In this document: positions 6,115 through 6,266 of the stretch, piece after piece | Numbering within the stretch: position 1 is the first letter of the stretch | How the letters are laid out: every line of letters begins with the position of its first letter | Assembly (NCBI GenBank): GCA_964613305.1 | Contig: CAZTII010000084.1 | Coordinates: 1 to 6,266 of the forward strand | Length of the DNA stretch: 6,266 nucleotides | From: CAZTII01 sp964613305 | GTDB lineage: Bacteria; Bacillota_I; Bacilli_A; Erysipelotrichales; Erysipelotrichaceae | Direction: 5' to 3' | The notes under the pieces: model-generated | Seen by the model: only the letters and a program-made list of their open reading frames with translations | Database searches by the model: none | Told to the model about the DNA's origin: nothing | Translations under genes and position numbers: made by a program

Positions 6115-6212
6115 TTGCCACTTAGCTAATTCGCAAGTAAATCTATAATATAATTAATATACACTATATAACCCGAAAATGCAGAAAAATCATTAAATTT
6201 TCTGCATTTTTA
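6115..6212 (+). ncRNA. Candidate small RNA of about 100 nucleotides
   Basis: The stretch is bounded by an extended -10 promoter (6081-6108) and an independent hairpin terminator (6176-6211) and holds no credible coding frame; the ATG at 6099 within the promoter is followed after one codon by TAA. The 5' part can form a small stem between TTGC (6115-6118) and GCAA (6133-6136), enclosing the palindrome TTAGCTAA (6122-6129). The middle is an A/T-only-like single-stranded stretch. I do not recognise it as a known RNA family. Alternatives are the leader/attenuator of a gene beyond the right edge, or an unused decayed intergenic region. Confidence 0.35.
6176..6211 (+). terminator. Second intrinsic terminator, independent of the kinase gene
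   Basis: AAAATGCAGAAAA (6176-6188) is perfectly inverted at 6198-6210, giving a 13-base-pair stem with a nine-base loop. Five T residues (6207-6211) end the structure on the plus strand, and the four A residues at 6176-6179 give a shorter T run on the minus strand, so it may act both ways but better on plus. It lies 129 bases past the kinase terminator, with no protein gene between. Confidence 0.75.
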
Positions 6213-6214
6213 TA

Positions 6215-6243
6215 TTGCATTTTATCCGGATTTAGTTTATAAT
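6215..6243 (+). promoter_or_regulatory. Promoter reading out of the window
   Basis: A perfect TATAAT at 6238-6243 stands 17 bases after TTGCAT (6215-6220, 3 of 6). It begins directly after the terminator at 6176-6211. Transcription would start near 6250, so the gene it serves lies to the right of the window. Confidence 0.5.
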
Positions 6244-6266
6244 TTATGTAGTCCATAAGTATATAA

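Noticed and set aside
6144..6149. Perfect TATAAT box between the two terminators
   Set aside because: The -35 candidate at proper spacing (TTAGCT, 6122-6127) is poor; the word is expected by chance in this A/T-only stretch, and a start here would leave only about 50 bases before the terminator.
1..6266. Defence system, prophage, insertion sequence or CRISPR array
   Set aside because: No transposase, integrase, nuclease, repeat-spacer pattern, terminal inverted repeats or target duplications were seen. All five protein genes are ordinary sugar uptake, regulation, ribosome-associated, membrane and signalling families.

Overview
The window is AT-rich (about one third G+C by eye), with strong AGGAG-type ribosome binding sites, extended -10 promoters and U-tract hairpin terminators. 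Together with a lactose/cellobiose-type PTS permease, an RpiR regulator and a PAS hybrid kinase, this points to a low-GC Firmicute. The kinase style fits gut Erysipelotrichia or Clostridia, but that placement is inference. TGA is not needed as a sense codon in any of the genes. I see no mobile element, tRNA, rRNA or CRISPR array.

Layout: (1) 1-907, minus strand: N-terminal three quarters of a PTS EIIC sugar permease, cut by the window edge. (2) 908-1195: a 288-base divergent control region with a promoter for each side and several dyads. (3) 1196-2062, plus: an RpiR-family (HTH + SIS) regulator, very probably of the divergent PTS gene. (4) 2093-3829, minus: a two-gene operon, hflX followed by a short six-helix ArAE/FUSC-like membrane protein. 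The genes overlap by 14 bases, and a hairpin terminator lies just after the second stop. (5) 3830-3992: a second divergent control region. (6) 3993-5999, plus: a soluble orphan hybrid histidine kinase (PAS-PAS-HisKA-HATPase-REC), closed by a 16-bp-stem terminator. (7) 6048-6266: no protein gene, but a good promoter, about 100 bases of non-coding sequence and a second independent terminator (a possible small RNA), then a further promoter reading out of the window.

How the parts may work together: RpiR and EIIC form a classic divergent sugar-sensing and uptake pair. HflX (ribosome-splitting/rescue GTPase) and the small membrane protein appear translationally coupled. The hybrid kinase has no DNA-binding partner or HPt protein in the window, so its output is unknown. 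The least explained stretch is the promoter-to-terminator unit at 6081-6212.
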